Assembly (NCBI GenBank): GCA_900455085.1
Contig: UGTZ01000001.1
Location: 4,122,501-4,186,500, forward strand
DNA: 64,000 nt
Reading direction: 5' to 3'
From: Providencia rettgeri
Lineage (GTDB): Bacteria; Pseudomonadota; Gammaproteobacteria; Enterobacterales; Enterobacteriaceae
Shown: one piece after another, positions 34,697 through 44,671 of the stretch
Layout: each line of letters opens with the position of its first letter
Position numbering within the stretch: position 1 is the first letter of the stretch
Translations under genes and position numbers: made by a program
Notes under the pieces: model-generated
What the model saw: the letters and a program-made list of their open reading frames with translations, nothing else
Told to the model about the DNA's origin: nothing
Database searches by the model: none

Positions 34697-36034
34697 TTAG
34701 CCTGCGGCTTTCACAGCATCCGCAATATGGTTTGCCATTGCAGTCACATCAGCTTCGTTTTCACCTTCAACCATGACACGGATTAGCGGCTCTGTTCCTG
34801 ATTTTCTCAATAATACGCGGCCTTTTCCTGCCAATTGTTTTTCAACTTCTTCGTTCGCTGCAACCACCGCATCACTTTGTAGTGGGTCGTGTTGGCCTTT
34901 GAAACGGACATTGACTAACACTTGAGGTAATAATTTCATACCACTGCATAAGTCATGTAAGCTCATATGGTTACGTACCATAGCACTTAATACCTGCAAG
35001 CCTGCAACAATCCCGTCACCAGTAGTCGTTTTATCCAATAAAATCACGTGGCCTGAGTTTTCAGCCCCCATGCGCCAACCTTTTTCCTGTAATTTTTCGA
35101 GGACATAGCGGTCGCCCACTTTTGCACGCTCAAAAGGAATTCCTAATTGTTTCAGAGCGATTTCTAACCCCATATTACTCATTAGTGTTCCGACTACGCC
35201 GCCTTTTAGCTGGCCTTGACGTAGCGCTTCACGAGCAATAATAAAGAGGATTTGGTCACCATCGACTTTTTCACCGAGGTGGTCAACCATGATAATGCGG
35301 TCGCCATCACCATCAAATGCCAAACCAACGTGCGCTTTTTCTTCCAGTACTTTTTGTTGCAATTGACGCACATCCGTTGCACCACATTCTTCATTGATGT
35401 TGATCCCATTAGGATCACAACCGATAGTGATAACCTCAGCCCCTAATTCACGAAACACATTTGGTGCGATGTGATAAGTCGCCCCGTTAGCACAGTCAAT
35501 CACTATTTTTAAACTTGCTAGGCTTTGTTCGTTCGGGAACGTACCTTTACAAAATTCAATATAACGGCCCGCAGCATCGACAATACGGTTTGCACGACCT
35601 AATTCTGCTGATTCAACGCATGTGATCGGCTTTTCCATTTCAGCTTCAATAGCTTCTTCGACTTCATCAGGCAATTTGGTTCCATCAATTGAGAAGAATT
35701 TAATCCCATTGTCATAATATGGGTTATGAGATGCTGAAATGACAATCCCCGCTTCTGCGCGGAAAGTACGTGTTAAATAAGCGACCGCAGGGGTTGGCAT
35801 TGGGCCAGTGAAAGATGCAGATAAACCTGCAGCAGCTAAGCCGGCTTCTAGCGAGGACTCCAGCATATAGCCAGAAATACGCGTATCTTTACCAATAATA
35901 ATTTTACGTGAACCATGGCGTGCGAGAACTTTTCCTGCCGCCCAACCTAATTTTAAAACAAAATCAGGGGTAATTGGGCTATCACCCACTTTGCCACGAA
36001 TACCATCAGTACCAAAATATTTACGGTCGCTCAT
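34697..36034 (-). CDS. glmM: Phosphoglucosamine mutase
   Basis: 445-aa enzyme converting glucosamine-6-P to glucosamine-1-P for peptidoglycan and LPS synthesis. The phosphoserine loop ISASHNP is near residue 102, the Mg site DGDGDR near 241 and the C-terminal phosphate-binding RKSGTEPLIRVM near 410. It starts 4 bp after folP, as in E. coli. Confidence 0.98.
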   Translation of the reverse strand: MSDRKYFGTDGIRGKVGDSPITPDFVLKLGWAAGKVLARHGSRKIIIGKDTRISGYMLESSLEAGLAAAGLSASFTGPMPTPAVAYLTRTFRAEAGIVISASHNPYYDNGIKFFSIDGTKLPDEVEEAIEAEMEKPITCVESAELGRANRIVDAAGRYIEFCKGTFPNEQSLASLKIVIDCANGATYHIAPNVFRELGAEVITIGCDPNGININEECGATDVRQLQQKVLEEKAHVGLAFDGDGDRIIMVDHLGEKVDGDQILFIIAREALRQGQLKGGVVGTLMSNMGLEIALKQLGIPFERAKVGDRYVLEKLQEKGWRMGAENSGHVILLDKTTTGDGIVAGLQVLSAMVRNHMSLHDLCSGMKLLPQVLVNVRFKGQHDPLQSDAVVAANEEVEKQLAGKGRVLLRKSGTEPLIRVMVEGENEADVTAMANHIADAVKAAG

Positions 36035-36038
36035 ACGC

Positions 36039-36875
36039 TTATTTTTCCTTTTCTGACAGAGTCATCTGTACCACTTGCATCGCTTGCACGGTTTCTTTGA
36101 CATCATGAACTCGAATGATGTGTGCTCCTTGCATCGCAGCAATCACTGCACAAGTTAGGCTGCCTGCGAGACGTTCTTGTGGTGGAACATTTAATAATTG
36201 TCCAATCATAGATTTACGTGACATCCCTGCCAATAGCGGTAGTCCGAAATTATGAAATTGTTCTAAGTTTGCCAATAACTGGTAATTATGCGACAAGTTC
36301 TTACCAAAACCAAAGCCCGGATCAAGGATAATTTGCTGTTTCTCTATCCCTGCTGTCACGCATCGGGTGATTTCAGCATCAAGATAGTCTTTTACTTCAC
36401 GCACCACGTTTTCATAGTTTGGTGCTTCTTGCATCGTTCTTGGCTGGCCTTGCATATGCATAATGCAAACGGGTAAACCTGTTTTCGCAGCAACTTCTAA
36501 TGCACCTGGTTCATGGAGCGAACGAATGTCATTGATAATATGCATGCCTGCGTTTGCGGCTTCGGCCATGACTTTCGCTTTCGAAGTATCGACTGAAATC
36601 CACACATCAAAACGCTGTGCTATCGCTTCAACAATGGGAATAACTCGGTCAAGTTCCTCATTCACAGAGACTTCAGCGGCGCCAGGACGGGTCGATTCGC
36701 CACCAATATCAATGATAGCCGCGCCGTGTTGAACCATTTTTGCCACATGCTCAAGCGCATCATGATAACGATTATGAGTGCCACCATCTGAAAATGAATC
36801 AGGAGTGACATTCAAAATCCCCATCACCTTTGGTGTTGATAAGTCAAGAACACTGCCTCTCGCTTTGATTTGCAT
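36039..36875 (-). CDS. folP: Dihydropteroate synthase
   Basis: 278-aa folate-pathway TIM-barrel enzyme joining DHPP and p-aminobenzoate, the sulfonamide target. The signature motifs ILNVTPDSFSDGG and GGESTRPGA are near residues 20-35 and 58-66. The pterin-binding C-terminal RVHDV motif is present. It forms a unit with glmM and follows a terminator after ftsH. Confidence 0.98.
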   Translation of the reverse strand: MQIKARGSVLDLSTPKVMGILNVTPDSFSDGGTHNRYHDALEHVAKMVQHGAAIIDIGGESTRPGAAEVSVNEELDRVIPIVEAIAQRFDVWISVDTSKAKVMAEAANAGMHIINDIRSLHEPGALEVAAKTGLPVCIMHMQGQPRTMQEAPNYENVVREVKDYLDAEITRCVTAGIEKQQIILDPGFGFGKNLSHNYQLLANLEQFHNFGLPLLAGMSRKSMIGQLLNVPPQERLAGSLTCAVIAAMQGAHIIRVHDVKETVQAMQVVQMTLSEKEK

Positions 36876-36892
36876 TGTTATTTTTCCTTAAC

Positions 36893-36917
36893 GAAAAAAA
36901 CCCCAGCGAACTGGGGT
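36893..36917 (-). terminator. Terminator between ftsH and folP
   Basis: ACCCCAG / CTGGGGT stem with a CGAA loop and a run of seven U in the minus-strand transcript. Confidence 0.8.
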
Positions 36918-36941
36918 CTTAGTATTTTATTTCACGACCGC

Positions 36942-38941
36942 TTATTGTGGTTTGCTGTCGTTATTATCTGATGGTTTTGATTCATCAGTATTATTACTAT
37001 TATCGGTATTACTTGGTTCTTCAGCACTGTTGTTAGGTTCTTCAGATTGAGGTTTTTCGGCTGTTTTTGCTACATTTGCCGCACCTTTACCAAATGTTCC
37101 CGTCACATTACTGACTTTTTTATCTTCATCCCAACCCGCTGGTTCACGAACTGGACGACGATTCATTAAATCATCAATCATTGGCATATCGATAGTTTCA
37201 TATTTCAGTAATGCATCTTTCGTTGCATGTAGAATATCGATATTGTCTTCCAGTGTTTTGTAAGCCAGTTGGTAACAGTGGTCTAAAATTTTCTTAATTT
37301 CTTCATCAACAATACGTGCTGTTTCATCAGAAATTCCAGAACCATTACCTGAAGAACGACCTAAGAACGCTGGACCTTCTTCTTTCGAGTATTGCATTGG
37401 GCCTAAACGGTCTGAGAAGCCCCATTGCGTTACCATGTTACGTGCGGTATTGGTTGCAAACTGAATATCTGAAGATGCTCCCGTCGTTACTTTATCGCGA
37501 CCGTAAATCAGTTCTTCAGCAATACGCCCCGCATAGGCTGTCGCAATCATACCTTCGAGTTTCAAGCGACTACGACTAACTTCATCACCTTCCGGTAAGA
37601 AGAAGGCCACACCCAGTGCTTGACCACGTGGAACAATTGTGACTTTGTGAACAGGGTCATGCTCTGGCATTAAATGACCGATAATCATATGACCACCTTC
37701 ATGGTAAGCCGTTGATTCTTTTTGCTCTTCGGTCATCATCAGAGAACGACGCTCTGCACCCATCCAAATTTTGTCACGCGCTTTTTCGAATTCAACCATG
37801 GAAACGACACGCATGTTTGCACGTGCGGCAAACAACGCGGCTTCGTTAACCAAGTTTGCCAATTCAGCACCCGAGAAGCCAGGTGTTGCACGTGCAAGAA
37901 TGAAAGTATCTACGCTTGGGTCGATAGGAACACGACGCATATGTACTTTCAGAATTTGTTCACGGCCACGAACGTCTGGTAAGCCAACAACTACCTGACG
38001 GTCAAAACGACCTGGACGTAATAAAGCAGGGTCAAGTACGTCAGCACGGTTAGTTGCTGCGATAACAATAATACCCTCATTACCTTCAAAACCGTCCATT
38101 TCAACTAGCATTTGGTTCAGTGTTTGCTCACGCTCATCGTGACCACCACCAAGACCAGCACCACGTTGACGACCTACTGCGTCAATCTCATCGATAAAGA
38201 TGATACAAGGCGCTGCTTTTTTCGCTTGTTCGAACATATCACGAACACGAGAAGCCCCCACACCCACAAACATTTCCACGAAGTCTGAACCGGAAATAGT
38301 GAAGAATGGGACTTTTGCCTCACCAGCGATAGCTTTTGCCAGTAATGTTTTACCTGTTCCTGGAGGCCCTACCATCAGGACGCCTTTTGGAATTTTACCG
38401 CCAAGTTTTTGGAAACGAGCAGGTTCACGCAGAAACTCTACGATTTCGCCTACTTCTTCTTTGGCTTCATCACACCCAGCAACGTCTGCAAATGTTGTTT
38501 TGATCTGATCTTCTGTCAACATGCGGGCTTTACTTTTGCCAAATGACATCGCCCCTTGCCGCCACCGCCTTGCATCTGGCGCATGAAGAAAATCCAGACA
38601 CCAATCAACAGAAGCATTGGGAACCAGGAAATAAAAATAGATGTCAGTAAGCTAGGTTCTTCTGGTGGTTCACCAACAACCGTCACATGCTTATTCAGCA
38701 AAGTGTCTAACAGCTTCTCATCCTGCATAGGAAGATAAGTTGTATAGCGGCTATTATCAGCCTTTCTGACGTTCAGTTCACGACCAGTGATACGAACTTC
38801 ACGCACCTGATCCTGGGCTAACTCATTGATAAACGTAGAATAATCGACTCTGCGACTATTCGAATCGCTTGGGCCAAAACTCTGGAACAAGGACATCAGA
38901 ACAACTGCGATGACTAACCAGAGAATCAGGTTTTTCGCCAT
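36942..38941 (-). CDS. ftsH: ATP-dependent zinc metalloprotease FtsH (frameshifted in this sequence)
   Basis: Membrane-anchored AAA+ protease that degrades sigma-32, LpxC and damaged membrane proteins. Two N-terminal membrane helices flank a periplasmic domain. The AAA domain has Walker A GPPGTGKT and Walker B IFIDEID, and the zinc motif is HEGGH. The frame breaks at a C4 run at 38552-38555 (plus strand), just after QMQGGGGKG. Restoring one base joins the halves into 666 aa (E. coli 644-647). The Ser/Asn/Asp-rich C-terminal tail is longer than usual. ATG 38941 gives the family N-terminus MAKNLILWLVI. A sequencing deletion is most likely because ftsH is essential. Confidence 0.93.
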
Positions 38942-38998
38942 GTCACTCAAGGGATTAACCTCATATTACAACTGTGTTAACAAATAACGCTCAGGGTA

Positions 38999-39629
38999 CT
39001 ATAGTTTTAGCCCTGTCGCTACAATGTATACTTCACGTGACCGTGCCCGCGAAGATTCGGGTTTACGAACTTTTACTTTCGTAAACAGGGAGCGGATATC
39101 CCTAAGGTAATCGTCAAAGCCTTCTCCCTGAAACACTTTAACAATGAAACTCCCCCCAGGCGCCAATACAGCACGGCACATATCCAATGCTAATTCAACT
39201 AGATACATAGAGCGAGGAATATCAACCGCTGGTGTCCCACTCATATTTGGCGCCATGTCAGACATGACCACCCTGTACTTTTTTGTCGCCAACGCGTTCT
39301 AACAAAGCGGCGAGAACGGCTTCATCGCGAAAATCCCCTTGCAGGAAATCAACGCCAACGATTGGGTCCATCGGCAATAAGTCACAAGCAATAACCCGCC
39401 CATTATGACCTATTTGGCTAACAACGTATTGCGACCAACCACCAGGGGCTGCTCCTAAATCAACAACGGTCATACCTGGTTTAAAAATTTTATCACCTTG
39501 CTGGATTTCTTCCAGCTTAAACCATGCACGTGAGCGTAGCCCTTTTTTTTGTGCTTGCTGAACATATTTATCACTAAAATGCTCTTGCAACCAGCGACTT
39601 GAGCTTGCCGAACGTTTTTTATTGGCCAT
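38999..39629 (-). CDS. rlmE: 23S rRNA (U2552) 2'-O-methyltransferase RlmE (frameshifted in this sequence)
   Basis: SAM-dependent methyltransferase (RrmJ/FtsJ) for late 50S assembly. The upstream part has the SAM motif VVDLGAAPGGWSQYV. The frame breaks after KKVQ at a CCC run at 39270-39272 and resumes as VVMSDMAPNMSG in the other frame. Removing one base gives 209 aa, exactly the E. coli length. ATG 39629 yields MANKKRSASSSRW. It lies upstream of ftsH, the usual operon partner. Confidence 0.92.
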
Positions 39630-39764
39630 TGTGCTTTCCAACTATACTAAAAGAACTTCACCTAACTTGCTGCTTCTTTACCATCAAAAAGATATAATTG
39701 ATGGTGATAGATATCAGATGGCGGTAGAATAAGCCATTTTCAATACTAACCAAGCAAAAAATCA

Positions 39765-40058
39765 ATGAATCTTAATAAAAAACAAATTCAGCACCTAAAA
39801 AGTCTCGCTCACCATTTAAACCCTGTTGTTATGATCGGCAACAATGGTTTAACCGAAGGTGTTTTGGCTGAGATTGAACTCTCATTAGCGCATCATGAGC
39901 TTATCAAAGTCAAGATCGCAGGCGAAGACCGTGATACTAAAAATTTGATCGCTGATGCGATTGTTCGCGAAACTGGTGCAGTAAATGTACAAATCATCGG
40001 TAAAATTCTTGTTATCTACCGTCCTTCGGCAGACCGCAAAATCATTTTACCTAAATAA
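39765..40058 (+). CDS. yhbY: Ribosome-associated CRM-domain protein YhbY
   Basis: 97-aa RNA-binding protein associated with 50S precursors. The CRM domain pattern (LKSLAHHLNPVVMIGNNGLT, then GRD-like loop) fills the whole length. It is transcribed divergently from rlmE, as in E. coli, and ends before a strong terminator. Confidence 0.95.
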   Translation: MNLNKKQIQHLKSLAHHLNPVVMIGNNGLTEGVLAEIELSLAHHELIKVKIAGEDRDTKNLIADAIVRETGAVNVQIIGKILVIYRPSADRKIILPK

Positions 40059-40110
40059 TTTCCCATCATTTATATAAAAATGCCATTGAAAGCATGTTTT
40101 ATATGATGAA

Positions 40111-40134
40111 AAAGGCCGCCTGCGGCCTTTTTCT
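40111..40134. terminator. Bidirectional terminator between yhbY and greA
   Basis: AAAGGCCGC (40111-40119) pairs with GCGGCCTTT (40122-40130) across a 2-nt loop, with flanking A and T runs usable in both directions. Confidence 0.85.
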
Positions 40135-40176
40135 TTAAATCAGGGAAATAATATAACCAATTCAGGGAAATAGGAA

Positions 40177-40653
40177 TCAGATATACTCAACTTTAAGAAT
40201 TTCGAACTCAACATCGCCACCTGGGGTTTTAATTGAGACCACGTCATCAACTTCTTTACCCACTAAACCACGTGCTATCGGGGAGTTAACAGAAATCAGA
40301 TTGATCTTAATATCTGCTTCGTCATCACCAACGATACGATATGTTAGCTCTTCATCGGTATCAACATTCAGTACTGTCACAGTTGCGCCAAAGATAACGC
40401 GACCATTATTGACCATTTTAGTTACATCGATCACTTGAGCGTGAGAAAGCTTACCTTCGATTTCTTGAATACGGCCCTCACAGAAACCTTGTTGCTCACG
40501 TGCTGCATGATATTCTGCATTTTCTTTTAAGTCACCGTGCTCACGCGCTTCTGCAATAGATGCAATAATTTCTGGGCGACGGACAGATTTAAGGAATTCA
40601 AGCTCTTCTCTTAGCTTATCCGCACCAAGTACCGTCATCGGGATCTGTTTCAT
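40177..40653 (-). CDS. greA: Transcription elongation factor GreA
   Basis: 158-aa factor that stimulates transcript cleavage by backtracked RNA polymerase. The N-terminal coiled coil contains EAREHGDLKENAEYHAAREQQ, with the catalytic acidic tip. The C-terminal FKBP-like domain ends VEFEILKVEYI. ATG 40653 (MKQIPMT) matches E. coli GreA; the longer frame is not supported. Confidence 0.97.
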   Translation of the reverse strand: MKQIPMTVLGADKLREELEFLKSVRRPEIIASIAEAREHGDLKENAEYHAAREQQGFCEGRIQEIEGKLSHAQVIDVTKMVNNGRVIFGATVTVLNVDTDEELTYRIVGDDEADIKINLISVNSPIARGLVGKEVDDVVSIKTPGGDVEFEILKVEYI

Positions 40654-40899
40654 TAATAAATACCTCGGTTCAATCCTATCTAAAAACAAGTATCTTCCTG
40701 ATTTTGTAACAACAGTACACCGAACACCTACGTAAAACCGGGGGGTGTTCTAGTAAAAAAACGCAATCAGACTTATGTACTCATTTATCTTATCATAATG
40801 TACGCTATTTTAACTGAGACTTAATAACGGGTCACCGTTTACTTTCTTGGGCATTACACTTTAGTATGTATTATATGTCCACCCTAATGCGTGAAATAT

Positions 40900-42348
40900 A
40901 TGTCATTATTAACTTTAACCAGAAAATGGATCATCTCTTTAGGAATTACCTTAGCCAGTACGCAAGTTTTTGCGATTCCTATTGATGAGTACAAACAATA
41001 TTTACCTGATGGCACTAACCTTGCTCTGGTCGCGCAAAAAGTGGGAAGTAGTACCCCATTAATTGATTATAATGCACAGCAAATGGCATTACCTGCAAGT
41101 ACACAAAAGGTTGTGACCGCTCTTGCTGCCCTATTACAACTGGGGCCAGATTACCGTTTTGTCACCAATTTTGAAACTGATGCAAAACTTAGCAACAACA
41201 CATTGACTGGCGATTTAGTGATCCGCTTCAGTGGTGACCCAACACTAACCCGTCAACAAATTCGCAATATGGCTAATGCGTTAAAGCAGCTTGGGATCCA
41301 TAAGGTTGATGGCGATCTCGTCGTTGATATTTCTGCTTTTACTAGCCATGACAAAGCGCCTGGTTGGGTTTGGAATGATATGACCCAATGTTTTAGTGCG
41401 CCACCTGCAGCTGCTATCATTGACCGCAACTGTTTTTCAGTTTCTCTTTATCCCGCAGAAAAAGCAGGTGATTATGCCTTCATTAAGGCGGCTAGTTTTT
41501 ACCCTGTCAATATGTTCAGCGAAGTCAAAACATTAGCTAAAGGCTCCCCTGAAGCGCGCTATTGCGAACTTGACGTCGTTCCTGGTGAACTAAACCGCTA
41601 TACCCTGACAGGTTGTTTAACCCAACGCAGCGAGCCTTTACCACTTGCCTTTGCGGTGCAAAACGGAGCGAGTTACTCAGGGGCGATTGTCAAAAATGAG
41701 TTAACCACTGCGGGTATTGAGCTCACCGGCCATGTGAAAAAGCGCACATTCCCAGCGCCTCAATCACAAGTGTTAGTCAAAACTGAATCTAAACCACTGC
41801 ATGACTTGTTAAAAGTGATGCTAAAAAAATCCGATAATATGATAGCAGACACTGTTTTTCGTACTATCGGTCGAGAATATTATGGCGTCCCAGGTACTTG
41901 GCGCTCAGGATCCGATGCGGTAAGACAAGTACTGAAGCAAAAAGCGGGGATCGATATTGGCAATACTGTGATGGTTGATGGTTCAGGGCTGTCTCGCCAC
42001 AATTTGATCACGCCTGCAACAATGATGGAGATCTTGCAATTTATCGCAAAAAACGATCAACAGCTCGATTTTATCTCCATGCTTCCACTTGCAGGCCATG
42101 ATGGCACATTGCGTTATCGTGGCGGCTTTGATGAAGCTGGTGTAAATGGTAAAGTTTCCGCCAAAACGGGGGCATTACAAGGGGTCTATAACCTCGCAGG
42201 TTTTATCACAACTGCCAGTGGCCAGCGTGTTGCTTTTGTGCAGTTTATCTCTGCTTATGCAGTACCGCAAAACCAGCAACGTACTCGTCGAGTACCATTA
42301 GTACGGTTTGAAAGCCGTTTGTATAAAGATCTGTATCAGAAAAACTGA
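40900..42348 (+). CDS. dacB: D-alanyl-D-alanine carboxypeptidase/endopeptidase PBP4
   Basis: 482-aa periplasmic penicillin-binding protein, class C, that trims and cleaves peptidoglycan cross-links. The signal peptide ends near QVFA. The catalytic motifs are SxxK (STQK, Ser67 and Lys70), SDN and KTG (AKTGAL). ATG 40900 is preferred over GTG 40891. It is divergent from greA and convergent with obgE, as in E. coli. Confidence 0.95.
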   Translation: MSLLTLTRKWIISLGITLASTQVFAIPIDEYKQYLPDGTNLALVAQKVGSSTPLIDYNAQQMALPASTQKVVTALAALLQLGPDYRFVTNFETDAKLSNNTLTGDLVIRFSGDPTLTRQQIRNMANALKQLGIHKVDGDLVVDISAFTSHDKAPGWVWNDMTQCFSAPPAAAIIDRNCFSVSLYPAEKAGDYAFIKAASFYPVNMFSEVKTLAKGSPEARYCELDVVPGELNRYTLTGCLTQRSEPLPLAFAVQNGASYSGAIVKNELTTAGIELTGHVKKRTFPAPQSQVLVKTESKPLHDLLKVMLKKSDNMIADTVFRTIGREYYGVPGTWRSGSDAVRQVLKQKAGIDIGNTVMVDGSGLSRHNLITPATMMEILQFIAKNDQQLDFISMLPLAGHDGTLRYRGGFDEAGVNGKVSAKTGALQGVYNLAGFITTASGQRVAFVQFISAYAVPQNQQRTRRVPLVRFESRLYKDLYQKN

Positions 42349-42368
42349 TCATACGTGATTTAGATATT

Positions 42369-42392
42369 AAAAAGGCGCTTTCGCGCCTTTTT
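42369..42392. terminator. Terminator between dacB and obgE
   Basis: GGCGC (42374-42378) pairs with GCGCC (42383-42387), extended by A5 and T5 arms. It is usable in both directions between the convergent genes. Confidence 0.8.
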
Positions 42393-42408
42393 ATATTTCT
42401 AAGATAAA

Positions 42409-43586
42409 CTATTTTTGATAAATGATTTCGACACCTTCGTCGTCATCTTCATCCCAATCGTCATCCCAGTCATCATCAAAATCTTCAGTACCAGAAAGTT
42501 GTTCCTTATGATAATCATCCCACATGAATTCAACTTTTTCAGGTTGCTGTGCATCTTCAGTTGTTGCCATATCACGTGGTTGAGTATTCATAAATTCCAT
42601 GATATCCCAACACAGTGCTTTCACACCTTCGTGGTTAACCGCTGAAATCATGTAGAATTTATCTTCCCAGCCCATCGCTTTAGCAATTTCTGCCGCACGC
42701 TGTGCGGATTCCTCTTCACCTAAGATATCAATCTTATTGAAAACTAACCAACGTGGTTTTGCAGCCAGTTTTTCACTGTATTTTTCTAACTCACTGATGA
42801 TGATCTTCGCATTTTCGACAGGATCAGACTCATCAATAGGGCAAATGTCAATCAAGTGAAGTAAGACACGACAGCGCTCTAAGTGTTTCAGGAATTGGAT
42901 CCCAAGGCCTGCACCTTCTGCTGCGCCTTCGATCAACCCTGGAATATCTGCAACCACAAAGCTTTGCTCGTTATCCATACGCACGACACCCAAGCTTGGG
43001 ACTAAAGTGGTAAATGGATAATCAGCGACTTTTGGTTTTGCTGCTGATACAGAACGGATAAATGTTGATTTACCTGCATTTGGCATACCAAGCATGCCCA
43101 CATCTGCTAACAGCATCAATTCTAACAGTATTTCGCGGGTTTCACCTTTAGTCCCCATAGTACGTTGACGTGGAGCACGATTTACTGAAGATTTAAAACG
43201 GGTATTCCCAAGCCCATGAAAACCGCCTTTAGCGACCATATGACGTTGATCATGGACGAGTCATATCACAAAGTACTTCGTTGGTCCCTAAATCGCGTAC
43301 ACGCGTTCCTACAGGTACTTTTTACAGTGATGTCTTGACCACGTTTACCTGTACATTCACGGCTTTGGCCATTTTGGCCACGTTCTGCACGAAATGATTT
43401 TTCAAAACGATAGTCGATTAGCGTGTTGAGGTTTTCGTCTGCTTGTAAGTAAACGTCCCCACCATCGCCACCGTCACCACCGTCCGGTCCCCCTTTAGGG
43501 ATGTATTTTTCACGGCGGAAGCTGACACAACCATTGCCACCATCTCCTGCCACGACCAATATTTTGGCTTCATCTACAAATTTCAT
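42409..43586 (-). CDS. obgE: Essential GTPase ObgE/CgtA (two frameshifts in this sequence)
   Basis: Ribosome-associated GTPase for late 50S assembly and stress response. The N-terminal glycine-rich Obg fold (KGGPDGGDGGDGGDV) and the G domain (GMPNAGKS, DIPGLIEGA) are both present. The acidic C-terminus has long Asp/Glu runs. The frame breaks twice close together: a T5 run at 43319-43323 and a GG at 43254-43255 each carry one extra base. Removing both gives a continuous 391-aa protein (E. coli 390). ATG 43586 gives MKFVDEAKI. Because the gene is essential, assembly error is the likely cause. It directly follows rpmA, without the yhbE gene found between them in E. coli. Confidence 0.92.
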
Positions 43587-43695
43587 AATTCTTTCTCCGC
43601 TTCTGAGCCGCATAACGCTGGATGGCTGTTCTACTCAGAGATGGTGTATCTTTAATACGTGTATAGTTCATTAAAGATCAAATATCTGAATATAA

Positions 43696-43726
43696 AAAGC
43701 CCCGCAAAAGGTTTTTGCAGGGCTTT
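43696..43726 (-). terminator. Terminator downstream of rpmA
   Basis: A 14-bp stem with one mismatch (43696-43709 with 43713-43726; AAAGCCCCGCAAAA arm) and U-rich minus-strand flank. It partially separates rplU-rpmA from obgE. Confidence 0.75.
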
Positions 43727-43751
43727 AATTCTGAATTAAAGGTCAGAAAAC

Positions 43752-44009
43752 TTATTCAGCTTCGATGCTGATAAATTTACGATTGTTTGGACCTTTAACT
43801 TCAAATTTAACTTTACCGTCCGCTAATGCGAACAGAGTGTGGTCACGGCCACAACCTACGTTGTTACCTGCGTGGAACTTAGTACCACGTTGACGAACGA
43901 TGATGCTACCTGCTAATACAGCTTCACCACCAAAACGTTTAACACCTAAACGTTTTGCTTCTGAGTCACGACCGTTACGAGTCGAACCACCAGCCTTTTT
44001 GTGTGCCAT
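43752..44009 (-). CDS. rpmA: 50S ribosomal protein L27
   Basis: 85-aa protein, normal length. The N-terminal MAHKKAGGSTRNGRDSEAKRL reaches the peptidyl-transferase centre. It starts 19 bp after the rplU stop in the usual L21-L27 operon. Confidence 0.98.
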   Translation of the reverse strand: MAHKKAGGSTRNGRDSEAKRLGVKRFGGEAVLAGSIIVRQRGTKFHAGNNVGCGRDHTLFALADGKVKFEVKGPNNRKFISIEAE

Positions 44010-44028
44010 TAATCTGCTCTCCTAAATC

Positions 44029-44337
44029 TTAAGCGATGACAGTGATCTTAACATCAGTGAACCACTGACGATGACCCTGTTGTTTACGGCTATGTTTACG
44101 ACGACGGAATTTGACGATTTTAACTTTTTCGCCACGACCGTGTGCAACCACTTCCGCTTTCACTTTAACGCCTTCAACGACAGGAGCGCCGATTTGGATC
44201 TCATCGCCATTAGCAACCATCAGAACTTGATCAAATTCAACAGTTTCACCTGTTGCGATGTCCAGCTTTTCTAGGCGGACAGTTTGACCTTCGCTAACTC
44301 GGTGTTGTTTACCACCACTTTGGAAAACCGCGTACAT
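44029..44337 (-). CDS. rplU: 50S ribosomal protein L21
   Basis: 102-aa protein starting MYAVFQSGGKQHRV, a standard L21 N-terminus. The longer frame upstream to 44448 has no support. The C-terminal RRRKHSRKQQGHRQ basic region contacts 23S rRNA. It is divergent from ispB, as in E. coli. Confidence 0.98.
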   Translation of the reverse strand: MYAVFQSGGKQHRVSEGQTVRLEKLDIATGETVEFDQVLMVANGDEIQIGAPVVEGVKVKAEVVAHGRGEKVKIVKFRRRKHSRKQQGHRQWFTDVKITVIA

Positions 44338-44671
44338 ATTAACTCCGCTTTCCGCGTACCCGCTAAATATTTCAATTCCAGAGTACGCTATAAAATATTC
44401 ACAATAGGGCGCGAATTCTACGCAAAAAAGCAGCAGAACACAAGCCAATAATGCGGTTAGATGACAAAAAATACGACTTTTTTCTCAATAACCGTTTTTG
44501 AGCATTGATTTCGTCCCTATTCACTCAATTGTTACTTATTTAAACATTTTTTGCATCACACCTGATAATCTTATAATTAATAATGTTATGCTAGAAAGAT
44601 AACTGTTCTATCGGTCTCCCATTTTTTTATTTCGGGAATGAACCAAAAACTAATAATATGAATAAATTACG
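44338..44671. promoter_or_regulatory. Divergent rplU / ispB promoter region
   Basis: 334 bp without a gene. It should hold the promoters of rplU-rpmA and ispB. No specific operator or repeat is clear; the sequence is AT-rich towards ispB. Confidence 0.4.

Noticed and set aside
36942..38941. Programmed ribosomal frameshift in ftsH
   Set aside because: No slippery heptamer or pseudoknot is evident, and similar single-base changes occur in seven other genes.
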